A DNA stretch of 49,971 bases from Comamonas jiangduensis (GTDB lineage Bacteria; Pseudomonadota; Gammaproteobacteria; Burkholderiales; Burkholderiaceae_C): contig NZ_CADEPJ010000200.1 of NCBI RefSeq assembly GCF_902829245.1, forward strand, positions 1 through 49,971, written 5' to 3'. The translations under genes and the position numbers were made by a program. The notes under the pieces were generated by a model that worked only from the letters and a program-made list of their open reading frames with translations, ran no database searches and was not told the origin of the DNA. The first letter of the stretch is position 1. Each line of letters starts with the position of its first letter. Below are positions 29,640 through 39,636 of this stretch, piece by piece.

Positions 29640-32486
29640 TTACAGCGTACGCGCGATTTCCTTGATTTCGAACACTTCCAACACATCGCCTTCGCGGATG
29701 TCGTTGTAGTTGCGCAGCTTGATACCGCACTCGAAGCCTTCCTTGACTTCCTTGACGTCGTCCTTCAGACGGCGCAGCGATTCGATTTCGCCGGTGTAGA
29801 TCACCACATTGTCGCGCAGCAAACGGAAGTGTGCATTGCGAACCACATGACCTTGGGTGATGTAGGAGCCCGCAATCGTGCCAATCTTGGTCGCCACAAA
29901 CACGGTGCGAATCTCGGCCATACCGATGATTTCTTCGCGCTTCTCAGGAGCCAGCATGCCGGACATGGCGGACTTCACTTCATCTACCGCATCGTAAATG
30001 ATGTTGTAGTAACGCAGGTCCACGTCGTTGCCTTCAGCCGTCTTACGGGCTTGGACGTCAGCACGCACGTTGAAGCCAATGATGATGGCCTTGGAAGCCA
30101 GCGCCAGGTTGACGTCGGACTCGGAGATACCGCCCACGCCCGAGTACACAATCTGCACCTTGACTTCGTCGGTCGACAGCTTGAGCAGCGAGGCAGCCAG
30201 AGCTTCCTGCGAGCCTTGCATGTCGGCCTTGATGATCAAAGGCAGCACCTGCACTTCGCCAGCGCTCAAATCGGCAAACATGTTCTCAAGCTTGGCCGCT
30301 TGTTGCTTGGCCAGCTTGGTGTTGCGGAACTTGCCAGCGCGGTAGGTGGCAATTTCACGGGCACGGCGCTCATCGGCCATCACCATGAAGTCGTCACCCG
30401 CCTGAGGCACGTCCGACAGACCCTGGATTTCGACAGGAATCGAAGGACCGGCTTCCTTGGTTTGCTTGCCGTCTTCGTCCAACATGGCACGTACACGGCC
30501 ATAAGTTTGACCAGCCAGCACCACATCGCCCACCTTCAGCGTACCCGACTGCACCAGCACGGTAGCCACCGAGCCGCGGCCCTTGTCCAGTTGCGCTTCG
30601 ATCACCAGCCCCTTGGCCGATGCATCCACAGGCGCCTTGAGCTCCATCACTTCCGCTTGCAGCAGTACCTGCTCCAAGAGCTCGTCGATACCCATACCGG
30701 TCTTGGAAGACCCCGCCACGAAGGGCGAATCACCGCCGTACTCTTCAGGCAACACCTCTTCCACCACCAGCTCTTGCTTGACCTTCTCGGGGTTGGCTTC
30801 GGGCTTGTCGGCCTTGGTAATAGCCACCACGATAGGTACGCCAGCCGCCTTGGCGTGCTTGATAGCTTCCTTGGTCTGGGGCATCACGCCGTCGTCGGCC
30901 GCACACACCAGAATCACGATGTCGGTGGACTGTGCGCCACGGGCACGCATGGCGGTAAACGCCTCGTGGCCGGGAGTGTCCAAGAAAGTGACGATACCGC
31001 GTGGGGTTTCCACGTGGTAAGCACCAATGTGCTGGGTAATACCACCAGCTTCACCAGAAGCCACACGCGAGCGACGGATGTAGTCCAGCAGCGAGGTCTT
31101 ACCGTGGTCCACGTGACCCATCACGGTCACCACGGGTGCACGTGGCAACAACTCGCCCGTGTACTTGGATGCATCTTCTTCGCTGAACGCTTCAGGAGAA
31201 TCCAGCGCCGCCACCTTGGCGGTGTGGCCCATTTCCTCCACCACAATCATGGCGGTGTCTTGGTCCAACGGCTGGTTGATGGTGACCATCTGGCCCATCT
31301 TCATCAGCACCTTGATCAGCTCGGAAGCCTTGACCGCCATCTTGTGGGCCAATTCGGCCACAGTGATGGTTTCTGGCACCGAGATTTCCAAAGCGCGGAA
31401 CTCTTGCTGCTGCTGGTTTTGATGCTGGTCATTGCGATCGCCCCGACGGCCACCGCGTGGACCACCGCGCCAGCTCGAGCGGCCTACGCCACCAGAGCTA
31501 TCGCCACGGGTCTTGATTTCTTTCTTCTTGCCTGCGTCATTACCCCAGGTCGAAGACAACTTAGAAGACTTAACTTCCTTGTCCTTGCCACCACGGTTAG
31601 CCGTCGAAGACTCTTTCTCCTTGGCAGTGGCTGGTGCAGCGCCCTTGGCATCCTTGGCAGGTGCTTTCTTGGCATCTGCTGCTGGAGCGACTACAGCCTT
31701 CTTGGGCTCTTCAGGCTTCTTGGCAACCAGCACCTTCTTGGGCGCAGCCATCATCGCGCGAATCGCTTCAGCTTCTTGCAAAGCCTTGCGACGGCGATCA
31801 TCCAGATCCTTGGCACGTGCAGCTTCTTCTGCCGCACGTTGGCGCGATTCTTCCTCGGCCTTAGCGCGTGCTTCTGCTTGCGCCTTGGCACGGGCCTCTG
31901 CGAATGCTGCATTGTTTTCAGCAACTTCCTTCGCAGCTTCCTTGGCTTGACGCGCCTTGGCGGCCTCTGCTGCTGCGTAAGCAGCAGCGCGCTCTTCCGC
32001 CTCACGCTCCTTGCGTGCACGGTCTTCGCGCTCTTCTCGCTCTTGGCGCTCGCGCACCAACTCAACTTCTTCTTGACTAATCATCTCTGCTTGCTTGCGG
32101 GCCTCTTCCTCGCGGCGTACCAACTCTTGAGAAGCTTGCGCAGCTTGAGCAGAACGGGCTGCAGCCTCTGCAACCACCTCGGGGGCATCGTCACGTTTGA
32201 TGAAAGTACGCTTTTTGCGCACTTCCACTTGAATGGTGCGGGCTTTGCCAGTGGCATCAGCCTGCTTGATCTCGCTGGTCGACTTTTTCGTCAGCGTGAT
32301 CTTCTTTTTGCTGTCATCAGAGCCATGGCTGGCTTTGAGGTACGACAGCAGTTTTTGCTTATCAGCTTCCGTCAACGCGTCGGTGCTGGAATTCTTCCCA
32401 ACGCCTGCGGCTTTGAGTTGTTCCAACAGAGTCTCAGGGGATTTTTTAAGTTCGTTAGCGAACTCGGCAACAGTGTTCAAAGACAT
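29640..32486 (-). CDS. infB: Translation initiation factor IF-2
   Basis: Places fMet-tRNA on the 30S subunit; 948 residues, intact. The N-terminal IF2_N domain ([27 protein letters not shown]) is followed by a long charged coiled-coil/linker rich in Ala, Glu, Lys and Arg (about residues 110-370). The GTPase begins near residue 455 with [16 protein letters not shown], then [17 protein letters not shown] and [12 protein letters not shown]; the C-terminal fMet-tRNA-binding domain ends at the stop. The ATG at 32486 has GGAG four bases upstream. It follows the nusA stop by 24 bases. Confidence 0.97.
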   Translation of the reverse strand: MSLNTVAEFANELKKSPETLLEQLKAAGVGKNSSTDALTEADKQKLLSYLKASHGSDDSKKKITLTKKSTSEIKQADATGKARTIQVEVRKKRTFIKRDDAPEVVAEAAARSAQAAQASQELVRREEEARKQAEMISQEEVELVRERQEREEREDRARKEREAEERAAAYAAAEAAKARQAKEAAKEVAENNAAFAEARAKAQAEARAKAEEESRQRAAEEAARAKDLDDRRRKALQEAEAIRAMMAAPKKVLVAKKPEEPKKAVVAPAADAKKAPAKDAKGAAPATAKEKESSTANRGGKDKEVKSSKLSSTWGNDAGKKKEIKTRGDSSGGVGRSSWRGGPRGGRRGDRNDQHQNQQQQEFRALEISVPETITVAELAHKMAVKASELIKVLMKMGQMVTINQPLDQDTAMIVVEEMGHTAKVAALDSPEAFSEEDASKYTGELLPRAPVVTVMGHVDHGKTSLLDYIRRSRVASGEAGGITQHIGAYHVETPRGIVTFLDTPGHEAFTAMRARGAQSTDIVILVCAADDGVMPQTKEAIKHAKAAGVPIVVAITKADKPEANPEKVKQELVVEEVLPEEYGGDSPFVAGSSKTGMGIDELLEQVLLQAEVMELKAPVDASAKGLVIEAQLDKGRGSVATVLVQSGTLKVGDVVLAGQTYGRVRAMLDEDGKQTKEAGPSIPVEIQGLSDVPQAGDDFMVMADERRAREIATYRAGKFRNTKLAKQQAAKLENMFADLSAGEVQVLPLIIKADMQGSQEALAASLLKLSTDEVKVQIVYSGVGGISESDVNLALASKAIIIGFNVRADVQARKTAEGNDVDLRYYNIIYDAVDEVKSAMSGMLAPEKREEIIGMAEIRTVFVATKIGTIAGSYITQGHVVRNAHFRLLRDNVVIYTGEIESLRRLKDDVKEVKEGFECGIKLRNYNDIREGDVLEVFEIKEIARTL

Positions 32487-32510
32487 ATCTCCGTTCGATC
32501 CTCCTGACCC

Positions 32511-33205
32511 TTATTCCTGACCGTCGGTGAACCAATGTTCACGCGCCTTCATGATCAAAGCCTTGGCTTCGTCTTCGGTTTGACCGGTCAATTCGGTCAG
32601 TTCATCGATGGCCAAATCGGCCAAGTCATCACGAGTCAACACGCCACCAGCAGCCAACTTGGCCACCAGTTCAGGTGTCAAACCTTCCAGGTCACGCAAC
32701 TCTTGCGAGACACCGCTTACGCTTTCTTCTTGAGCAATCTCCATGGTCAGCAGCGCATCCTTGGCACGGGCACGCAACTCAGCCACAGTTTCCTCATCAA
32801 AAGCTTCAATTTCCAGCATCTCAGACAGCGGCACATAAGCCACTTCTTCCAAGCTGCCAAAGCCTTCTTCTACCAGGATGCCAGCCAGCTCTTCATCCAC
32901 ATCCAGCTTTTCCATGAAGAGCTTGCGTGCAGAGTCTGTCTCTTCAGCTTGCTTCTGAGCAGATTCGGCCGCATCCATGATATTGATCTTCCAGCCCGTC
33001 AGGTCCGAAGCCAAACGCACGTTCTGACCACCACGGCCAATCGCGATAGCGAGATTTTCCTCATCTACCACCACATCCATGGCGTGCTTTTCTTCATCCA
33101 CAACGATAGAAGAGACATTCGCCGGAGCCAAGGCCCCGATCACAAATTGCGCAGGGTCTTCAGACCACAACACAATGTCCACACGCTCACCCGCCAACTC
33201 CGTAG
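32511..33205 (-). pseudogene. nusA: Transcription factor NusA, C-terminal half only
   Basis: About 231 residues of the roughly 490 of Nus[30 protein letters not shown] begins the second KH region, [31 protein letters not shown] is the KH2 core, and two acidic C-terminal AR repeats follow ([41 protein letters not shown] and [31 protein letters not shown]). The N-terminal RNA-polymerase-binding domain, S1 and most of KH1 are replaced, in frame, by the ABC permease YejE. rimP, which normally precedes nusA, is also absent. NusA is essential or near-essential in most bacteria. Confidence 0.9.
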
Positions 33206-34172
33206 CCCCCCTTTGGCTGAGCAACTCGCCCAGGCTGGGGGTGCCGGGCGGCACCCCCAGACCCAGAAAGTCCAGCGAAGTCAGCGCCAAAATGGCGGCG
33301 CTCATGCGAAAGGGCAAAAAGGTGACCACGGGCGTCAAGCTGTTGGGCAAGATATGGCGCCAGATGATTTGCCCATTGGGCACACCCAGCGCCCGTGCGG
33401 CTTTCACATAGTCCAGCTGGCGGTTGCGTAAAAACTCGGCGCGCACATAGTCGGACAGCCCCATCCAGCCAAACAGACTCAGCAGCACCAGCAGCAAGCT
33501 GATGCTGGGCGCCAGCACGGCGCTGAAGATGATGAGCAGATACAGCTCCGGCATAGAGCCCCAAATTTCAATAAAGCGCTGAAAGGCCAAGTCCGTCTTG
33601 CCCCAAAAAGCCCTGGATAGCGCCTGTAATGACACCCAACACACACCTACCACCGTCAGCGCCAGTGCAAACAGCACGCTGACGCGAAACCATAGAGCAG
33701 CTGCGCCAAGCAAATCGCGCCCACGGTCATCCGTGCCCAGCCAGTTGGCGGCCGAAGGCAGTGCAGGGTTGGGAGACTGCGCAAAATAGTTGATGGTGTC
33801 CGTGCCGTAGCGGTTGATGGGGAACAGCGCCCAGTTGCTGCCCTTTTGCAACTGCTGCTGAATGAACGGGTCGAGGTAGTCGGTGGGCGTTGCAAAGTCG
33901 CCGCCAAACACGGTTTCCGGGTAGTCCTTCAGCAAGGGAAAGTAAGTCTGGCCTTCGTAGCGCACGATCAGCGGTTTGTCGTTGCTCACCACTTCGGCGC
34001 ACAGGCTCAGCACCACCATCACGCAAAAAATCACCAGGCTGTAAAAGCCCAGCTTGTTGCGCTTGAAGCGCTGCCACGCGCGCTGGCTGGGCGACACCGA
34101 GCGCGCTGGAACTGCGTCACGCGCTTCTATAGATATAGCTGCTTGCGCAGACTGTGCTTGCGTTAGAGCCAT
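33206..34172 (-). pseudogene. yejE: ABC transporter permease YejE, truncated and fused to NusA
   Basis: About 320 residues of the second inner-membrane permease of a microcin C/oligopeptide-type ABC importer. Membrane segment [22 protein letters not shown] near residue 42, then the family's [11 protein letters not shown] and [11 protein letters not shown], and the permease EAA loop [24 protein letters not shown]. After [15 protein letters not shown] (near base 33215) the frame passes without a stop into NusA; the last membrane part and yejF are missing. Between about 33590 and 33710 the residues ([23 protein letters not shown]) do not fit the family, but a shifted frame gives AQLLYGFRVSVLF and [11 protein letters not shown], so compensating indels are hidden here. 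Confidence 0.85.
34120..34172. repeat. Repeat-like sequence encoding the YejE N-terminus
   Basis: On the minus strand the first codons of yejE read through GCTCTAACGCAAGCACAG, TCTGCGCAAGCAGCTATA and TCTATAGAAGCG, resembling one arm of the dispersed AGCT(G/T)C..GCGCT repeat family, with a partly self-complementary centre (GCTTGCGCAGACTGTGCTTGCG on the plus strand, an imperfect pairing). The first dozen residues of YejE ([16 protein letters not shown]) may therefore be repeat-derived. Confidence 0.35.
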
Positions 34173-34175
34173 ATT

Positions 34176-35203
34176 TCAATCAAATTTCACACGGGGATCG
34201 ACCCAGACGTAGCACAGGTCGCTGATGAGCTTGGTGACCAAGCCGATCAGGGTGAACAGGTACAGCGAGCCCAGCACCACCGGGTAGTCGCGGCGAATCA
34301 CACTTTCATAGCTGAGCAGGCCCAAACCATCGAGCGAGAACAGCGTCTCAATCAGCAGCGAGCCCGCAAAAAACGCACCGATGAAAGCGGCCGGAAAGCC
34401 GGTGATGATGGGAATCAGCGCATTGCGAAACACGTGCTTGTACAGCACTTGCTTTTCACTCAGCCCCTTGGCGCGGGCTGTGAGCACGTATTGCTTACGG
34501 ATTTCTTCCAAAAATGCATTCTTGGTCAGCATGGCCGTCACGGCAAAACTGCCTGCCACCATGGCCGTCACCGGCAGGGCGATGTGCCACAGGTAGTCCA
34601 CCACCTTGCCCAGCAGGCTCAACTCGTCCCAGTTGGCCGAGGTCAGCCCGCGCAACGGAAACCACTGCAGCTGCCCGCCAAAAATCACCAGCAGCGCCAC
34701 GCCCAGCACAAAACCCGGAATGGCATAGCCAATCAAGATCAACAAGGTGGTCACCAGGTCAAAGCGCGAACCGGCGCGCACCGCCTTGGCCACGCCCAGC
34801 GGCACGGCCACCAGGTAGCTGATGAAAACGTCCACAACCCCAGGCTGATGGACACCGGCAGCTTCTCGGCAATCAGCGCCCACACCGGCTTGTTCTGGAA
34901 GAAGCTCTGGCCCAGATCAAAACGCGCAAACTGCCCCAGCATTTGGAAAAAACGCTCGTGCGCAGGCTTGTCAAAACCGTACAGGGCTTTGATCTGCTCG
35001 ATACGTTGCGGGTCCACCCCCTGCGCGCCGCGGTAGGCCATGCCACCGCCTTCGGCACCAGCGCCCGCACCGGCCTTGGCCTCGGCCAGGTACTGTTCCA
35101 CCGGGCCACCGGGCACAAACTGGATCACCATAAAAGTGAGCAGCAGCACCCCCAGCAGCGTAGGCACCATAAGCAAAATACGCTTGAGGATATAGGCGAA
35201 CAT
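34176..35203 (-). CDS. yejB: ABC transporter permease YejB (one frameshift)
   Basis: First inner-membrane permease of the YejABEF-type importer for peptide/microcin C; about 342 residues. The N-terminus MFAYILKRILLMVPTLLGVLLLTFMVIQFVPGGPVEQYL is typical of DppB/YejB permeases; the insert rich in Gly and Ala (AKAGAGAGAEGGG) is also seen in relatives. The EAA loop is YVLTARAKGLSEKQVLYKHVFRNALIPI. The frame breaks near 34830: SLGLWT should continue into a FISYLVAVPLGVAKAVRAGS segment. Its start is three bases after the yejA stop and its stop is three bases before yejE. Confidence 0.9.
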
Positions 35204-35206
35204 GGC

Positions 35207-37053
35207 TTACTGCCCCCCTTTGCGCAGTGCAGCAGCGGCAGTGTCTGCCGTGAGCGGTGGCATGCGCGCCCACCACGTATCGATCACCCAGCCTTCACCG
35301 CTGGAATAGGGCGGAATCACAGCCGGGTGCTCCAGGCGCCACTGGTTGTAGGCCATGCGGTGCGTGTTGGCCGACCACTGCGGAATCAGGTAGTGGCCGT
35401 GGGCAATGGCACGCTCCAGCGCATGGCAGGCGGGCAGCAGCTGCTCCTGCGTCTTGGCCGAGACCATGGCATGGATGAACGCATCCACCGCTTTGCTTTT
35501 CACACCGGGGAAGTTGCCCGAGTCTTCCTGGTCTGCCGCCGCGCTGCCAAACAAATCGGCAAACTCCTGGCCCGGATTGTTGGTGCCTTGGTAGGCAATG
35601 CTGGTGATGTCGAAGTCAAACTTTTGCAGGCGCTGCTGGTAGAGCGCAAAGTCCACGGCACGGTATTTCAGCTCAATCCCCAGTTTTTGCAGATTGCGCT
35701 GCCAGGGTGCCACGGTGCGCTGGCCGCCTTCGCCGCTGTCCATGTATTCCAGCACCAGCGCCTGGCCATCGCTGTTGCGCAGCACGCCGCCTTGCACCGT
35801 CCAGCCTGCTGCGGCCAGCAATCCTTGGGCTTTGCGCAGGTTATCGCGCAAGCTGCTGTCGCCATCGGTGCGTGGCGGTACGGTCATCGGGCCAAACGCA
35901 GCGGGCGGCAGCACATCCCCGAAAGGCTGCATCAAGGCCAACTCTTGGGGGGACGGGCTGCCCGTGGTCTGGCACACGGTGTTGCCAAAATGCCATTCAC
36001 GCGCTGGTAGGCGCCGTAGAACATCTGGCGGTTCATCCATTCATAGTCCAGCGCCAGGCCCAGCGCTTCGCGCACACGCACGTCTTGCAAAAAAGGCCTG
36101 CGCGTATTGAGTACATAACTTTGAAAGCCCGTGGGCAGCTTGTGCGCGAACTCCCCTTTGACCAACTCCCCCGTGCGGAATTTGCGCCCATCCACCCGGC
36201 GCGCCCAATCACCTGCGCTGAAAAAGCGCATCAAGTCAAACTCTCCGGCCTTCAGCGCTTCCAGCTTGGCGGTGTTGTCTTTGTAAATTTTGACGCTGAT
36301 ACGGTCAAAGTTGACCGTACCCCGGCGTACGGGCAAATCTCTGGCCCAGTAATGGGCATCGCGCACATAGGTGATGTCTTTGCCAAAGCGCACGGGGCCG
36401 ATTTTGTAGGGCCCGCTGCCTATGGGCGTGTCCATCACCACTTCGTTGAAAGGCTTGCCTGCCCCCCAGTCGCGGCTAAAAATCGGCAAACCGCCGACGG
36501 TCAATGGCAACTCGCGGTTGGGGGACCGGAAGGTGAAACGCACGGTACGGTCATTGAGCACCTCACACGCAGCAACCTCCGCCAGCATGGTTTTGTAACC
36601 TGGGGAAGTGTGGGGACCCACCAGCGTTTCGTAGCTGTGCTTCACATCGTGTGCCAGCACCTGCTTGCCATCGTGAAAGCGGGCCTGCGGGCGAATCCGG
36701 AACGTGGCCGACAAGCCATCGGCTGCCACGGTCACATCTTCGGCCAGCAAACCATAGCCGGTGGCCGTTTCGTCCATGCTGCCCGTGAGCAAGGTGTCAA
36801 ACATCAAGTTGGACAAATACGCCGGCGCACTGCCTTTGATGGTGAAGGGGTTGTATTTGTCAAAGGTGGAGGTGCGCAGATTGCTCGCCAACCGCAACTC
36901 CCCACCTTTCGGGGCTTGCGGGTTCACATAGTCAAAGTGCGCAAAGCTCTGCGCATATTTGGGCTGGCCCCACAAAGCATAGGCGTGGTCAGCCCAAGTG
37001 GGGGTCACCGTAGAGGCTCCTGCGAGCAAGAAACAAAACTTCCAAAAGCGCAT
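35207..37053 (-). CDS. yejA: Periplasmic peptide-binding protein YejA (one frameshift)
   Basis: Family 5 extracellular solute-binding protein of the YejABEF importer; about 615 residues. A signal peptide ([21 protein letters not shown]) precedes [35 protein letters not shown], the family's typical start. [41 protein letters not shown] is the signature block. One T is missing near 35988 (expected [20 protein letters not shown]). I chose the ATG at 37053 because it begins the signal peptide. The gene is divergent from fabI, with yejB and yejE following at 3-base spacing. Confidence 0.92.
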
Positions 37054-37152
37054 GAGACAATTCTGCACCACAGCGGCCCGCCGCCCTGCTTTTTTTGCTT
37101 CACGCAAAACCACGCGGCCGGCCATCGACGTATTTCCTCAAGGAGAAGAACA

Positions 37153-37953
37153 ATGGGTATTTTGACCGGCAAGAAGCTGCTGATTACGGGCGTGCTGTCC
37201 AACCGTTCCATCGCTTACGGCATCGCCAAAGCCTGCCACGAACAAGGAGCAGAGCTGGCTTTCAGCTATGTGGGCGAGCGCTTCAAAGACCGTATCACCG
37301 AGTTTGCCGCGGAGTTTGACTCCAAGCTGGTGTTTGACTGCGATGTGGCCGACGACGCGCAAATCGAAGCCATGTTCAAGGGCCTGGGCGAAGCCTGGGG
37401 CACGTTTGACGGCTTTGTGCACTCCATCGGTTTTGCACCCCGCGAAGCGATTGCGGGCAACTTCCTGGACGGTCTGAGTCGCGAATCCTTCAAGATCGCC
37501 CACGATATCAGCGCCTACAGCTTCCCCGCCATGGCCAAGGCGGCCCTGCCTTACCTGAACGACAGGTCCTCGCTGCTGACGCTGTCGTACCTGGGTGCCC
37601 TGCGCTCCATCCCCAACTACAACACCATGGGTCTGGCCAAAGCGTCGCTGGAAGCTTCTGTGCGCTACCTGGCCGAAGCCGTAGGCCGCACCGCAGATGG
37701 CCGCGCCATCCGTGCGAATGGCATTTCTGCAGGCCCCATCAAGACCTTGGCCGCCTCGGGCATCAAGGACTTTGGCAAGCTGCTGGGCCGCGTGGCCGAT
37801 GCAGCCCCCCTGCGCCGCAACGTGACCATTGACGATGTGGGCAACACCGCCGCTTTCTTGCTGTCGAACATGGCCTCGGGCATTACCGCAGAGATCACCT
37901 ATGTGGACGGTGGTTTCAGCCAGACAGCCGGCCTGTCTGCAGACCAAGTCTAA
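37153..37953 (+). CDS. fabI: Enoyl-[acyl-carrier-protein] reductase FabI
   Basis: NADH-dependent last step of each fatty-acid elongation cycle; 266 residues. The N-terminus [27 protein letters not shown] holds the SDR-like cofactor motif. The active-site set is Y146, Y156 and K163 in [23 protein letters not shown], the exact FabI spacing. [22 protein letters not shown] and [14 protein letters not shown] close the fold. AAGGAGAAG provides a strong ribosome binding site. Intact; a terminator follows. Confidence 0.97.
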   Translation: MGILTGKKLLITGVLSNRSIAYGIAKACHEQGAELAFSYVGERFKDRITEFAAEFDSKLVFDCDVADDAQIEAMFKGLGEAWGTFDGFVHSIGFAPREAIAGNFLDGLSRESFKIAHDISAYSFPAMAKAALPYLNDRSSLLTLSYLGALRSIPNYNTMGLAKASLEASVRYLAEAVGRTADGRAIRANGISAGPIKTLAASGIKDFGKLLGRVADAAPLRRNVTIDDVGNTAAFLLSNMASGITAEITYVDGGFSQTAGLSADQV

Positions 37954-37978
37954 AAACTCCGCACACGCTGCTGCCCCA

Positions 37979-38014
37979 AACCCTGCAGGTCCATTGGCCT
38001 GCAGGGCCTTTTTG
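37979..38014 (+). terminator. Rho-independent terminator of fabI
   Basis: The stem CCCTGCAGG/CCTGCAGGG (37981-37989 and 37998-38006) with an eight-base loop, followed by CCTTTTTGCTTTTTT. Confidence 0.9.
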
Positions 38015-38196
38015 CTTTTTTTATTAGGCCAATTGCTGTGCATCCCCTCTACCCCAGGCGGCAACCACGAAGGTTTGCGGGGAATTTACGCCCACCAAAA
38101 CAAGAATGAATCGCATCTAACGACAATCAGTGATTGACTGACACCGCTGCCGCACAACCACTATCACGCTGCACTGACCACTCTGGATAAGCACTT

Positions 38197-39135
38197 ATGA
38201 AAAAGAACGCTGCCTCAGATACGCACACCCCTCTGAGCGTGGGCGTGCTTGGCATCAAGCACAGCGTGCGCTTGTGGGTCGGTTTTGCCATCTCTGTGGC
38301 AGGTATTTGGGCGCTATTTAGCATGTTCTGGAGCTATGCGCAGCAGCAACCCGTCGTGCTTCAAGCCTTGGGCGGCGGCATGGTCGCGGCCTTTGCGACC
38401 GCCTTGGGAACCGTGCCTGTCATGTTTTCCCACAGCATGAGTGCGCGCACCCAGGACACCTTGTTTGGTTTTGGTGCGGGAGTGATGCTGGCGGCCTGTG
38501 CGTTCTCACTCATCCTGCCCGGTATGGAGGCTGTGCGTAGCCAAGCGTTGTTTGGCGGCTCCGATAGCGCTGCGGCGTTGGTAATCGGTGCCGCCATCTT
38601 GCTGGGCGCTGCCGTCATGCTGCTGATGGACCGCTTGCTGCCCCACGAGCACTTTATCAAGGGCCGTGAAGGCATGGATCTGGACGCGGCACGGCGCCTG
38701 CAACGCACTTGGCTGTTTGTGTTTGCCATCACCTTGCACAACCTGCCAGAAGGCCTGGCAATTGGCGTTGGCTACGCCAGTGATGGCATGGCAGGCAATG
38801 CCTTGGCCACGGGCATTGCCATCCAAGACGTACCCGAGGGTTTGGTGGTTGCCATGGCGTTGCTGACGGCAGGCTACAGCCGCAAAGTATCTGTGACGCT
38901 GGGCATGCTCAGTGGCTTGGTGGAGCCTGTCGGTGCCGTACTGGGTGCTGCCGTGGTCAGCGCATCGGCAGGCATTTTGCCGTGGGGGCTGGGCTTTGCC
39001 GCAGGTGCCATGCTGTTTGTCATCAGCCACGAAATCATTCCCGAATCACACCGCAAAGGCCATGAAACCTTTGCCACCGGCGGCCTGATGCTGGGCTTTG
39101 TGCTGATGATGGTGATGGACACCGCTTTCGGCTAG
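38197..39135 (+). CDS. ZIP-family metal transporter
   Basis: A 312-residue membrane protein of the ZIP (GufA-like) family that takes up divalent metal ions, most often zinc. Metal-binding helices carry [14 protein letters not shown] (about residues 180-190) and [25 protein letters not shown] is the later conserved helix. There are seven to eight hydrophobic segments plus an N-terminal extension containing one more. The ATG at 38197 has GGATAAG upstream. An inverted repeat TCAGT-GATTG-ACTGA lies at 38127-38141 and could be an operator, though it is not a textbook Zur site. Intact. Confidence 0.9.
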   Translation: MKKNAASDTHTPLSVGVLGIKHSVRLWVGFAISVAGIWALFSMFWSYAQQQPVVLQALGGGMVAAFATALGTVPVMFSHSMSARTQDTLFGFGAGVMLAACAFSLILPGMEAVRSQALFGGSDSAAALVIGAAILLGAAVMLLMDRLLPHEHFIKGREGMDLDAARRLQRTWLFVFAITLHNLPEGLAIGVGYASDGMAGNALATGIAIQDVPEGLVVAMALLTAGYSRKVSVTLGMLSGLVEPVGAVLGAAVVSASAGILPWGLGFAAGAMLFVISHEIIPESHRKGHETFATGGLMLGFVLMMVMDTAFG

Positions 39136-39195
39136 CGCCTGCCCCGTGCACCCTGCGCTTGCACGGCGGGGGGCTGAACAAAAAAAACAGGCACT

Positions 39196-39344
39196 ATGAA
39201 ACCAACCAAATCAGCCTGGGCAGCGGCACCAACAATATCGCTAATCGTGCATTGATCGTGCATGCTGACCCTGACGACTACACCACCCAACCCACAGGCA
39301 ACGCTGGGGCGCGACTGGCCTGCGGGGTCATTCAACCGCAGTAA
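39196..39344 (+). pseudogene. sodC: Cu/Zn superoxide dismutase remnant
   Basis: The C-terminal 30-40 residues of a periplasmic Cu/Zn superoxide dismutase: [32 protein letters not shown] contains the conserved His/Asp region, the active-site Arg and the disulfide Cys of ACGV. The upstream sequence does not encode the rest of the enzyme. An ATG at 39196 begins [16 protein letters not shown] in another frame, which could be the original signal-peptide start, so the locus looks like a sodC gene with its middle (about 400 bases) removed near 39240. The N-terminal half of this interpretation is uncertain; the C-terminal match is good. Confidence 0.7.
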
Positions 39345-39414
39345 CAAGCCATCGCTGGCGGCAACGGCGCGCCGAGTAGCAGTTGCGCCCCAGAGCCAAC
39401 ACGCCTCCACACCC

Positions 39415-39448
39415 TAAAAAACCGACATCTTGGACTGTCGGTTTTTTA
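39415..39448 (+). terminator. Rho-independent terminator after the sodC remnant
   Basis: The stem ACCGACA/TGTCGGT (39421-39442) has an eight-base loop, an A-run on the left and TTTTTT on the right, so it can work in both directions. Its stem resembles that of the clpA terminator. Confidence 0.85.
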
Positions 39449-39636
39449 CTTTTTTTGGCATCTAACGCAGATACAGCAAGCGCAGACAGCTATGTTTTTC
39501 TTACCTATCAAACAACGCCTTGCACCGCAAGCCTCTGGCGGCGCATACCCCTGCATGCAACATAGCCTTGTACGGCCATCGACGACGCAGGCGCGAACTC
39601 AGACAATGGCGACCATCGCATCTGCAGGCTTTGTTT

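Larger units (their letters stand above)
39136..39636. other. Spacer between the ZIP gene and kup
   Basis: Apart from the sodC remnant and its terminator it contains an imperfect GC-rich hairpin just after the ZIP gene (39142-39171, arms CCCCGTGCA and TGCACGGCGGGG) followed by an A-run, and a half copy of the dispersed repeat near 39460-39500 (CTAACGCAGATACAGCAAGCGCAGACAGCTATG). Confidence 0.5.

Noticed and set aside
29586-32507. 973-codon open frame antisense to infB
   Set aside because: Composition (Leu/Phe/Cys/Arg-rich in the coiled-coil part) mirrors the IF-2 linker; no ribosome binding site or recognisable domain.
32511-34172. A genuine new bifunctional permease-NusA protein
   Set aside because: It joins a membrane protein cut before its last segments to a cytoplasmic factor cut inside a KH domain; both halves lack required parts, so a breakpoint is far likelier than a designed fusion.
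34753-34883. Programmed frameshifting in yejB and other split genes
   Set aside because: No slippery heptamer with a downstream structure is evident, and too many unrelated genes are affected.
39142-39180. Terminator directly after the ZIP transporter
   Set aside because: The hairpin has a bulge and is followed by A, not T, on the coding strand, so I left it as a feature of the spacer only.
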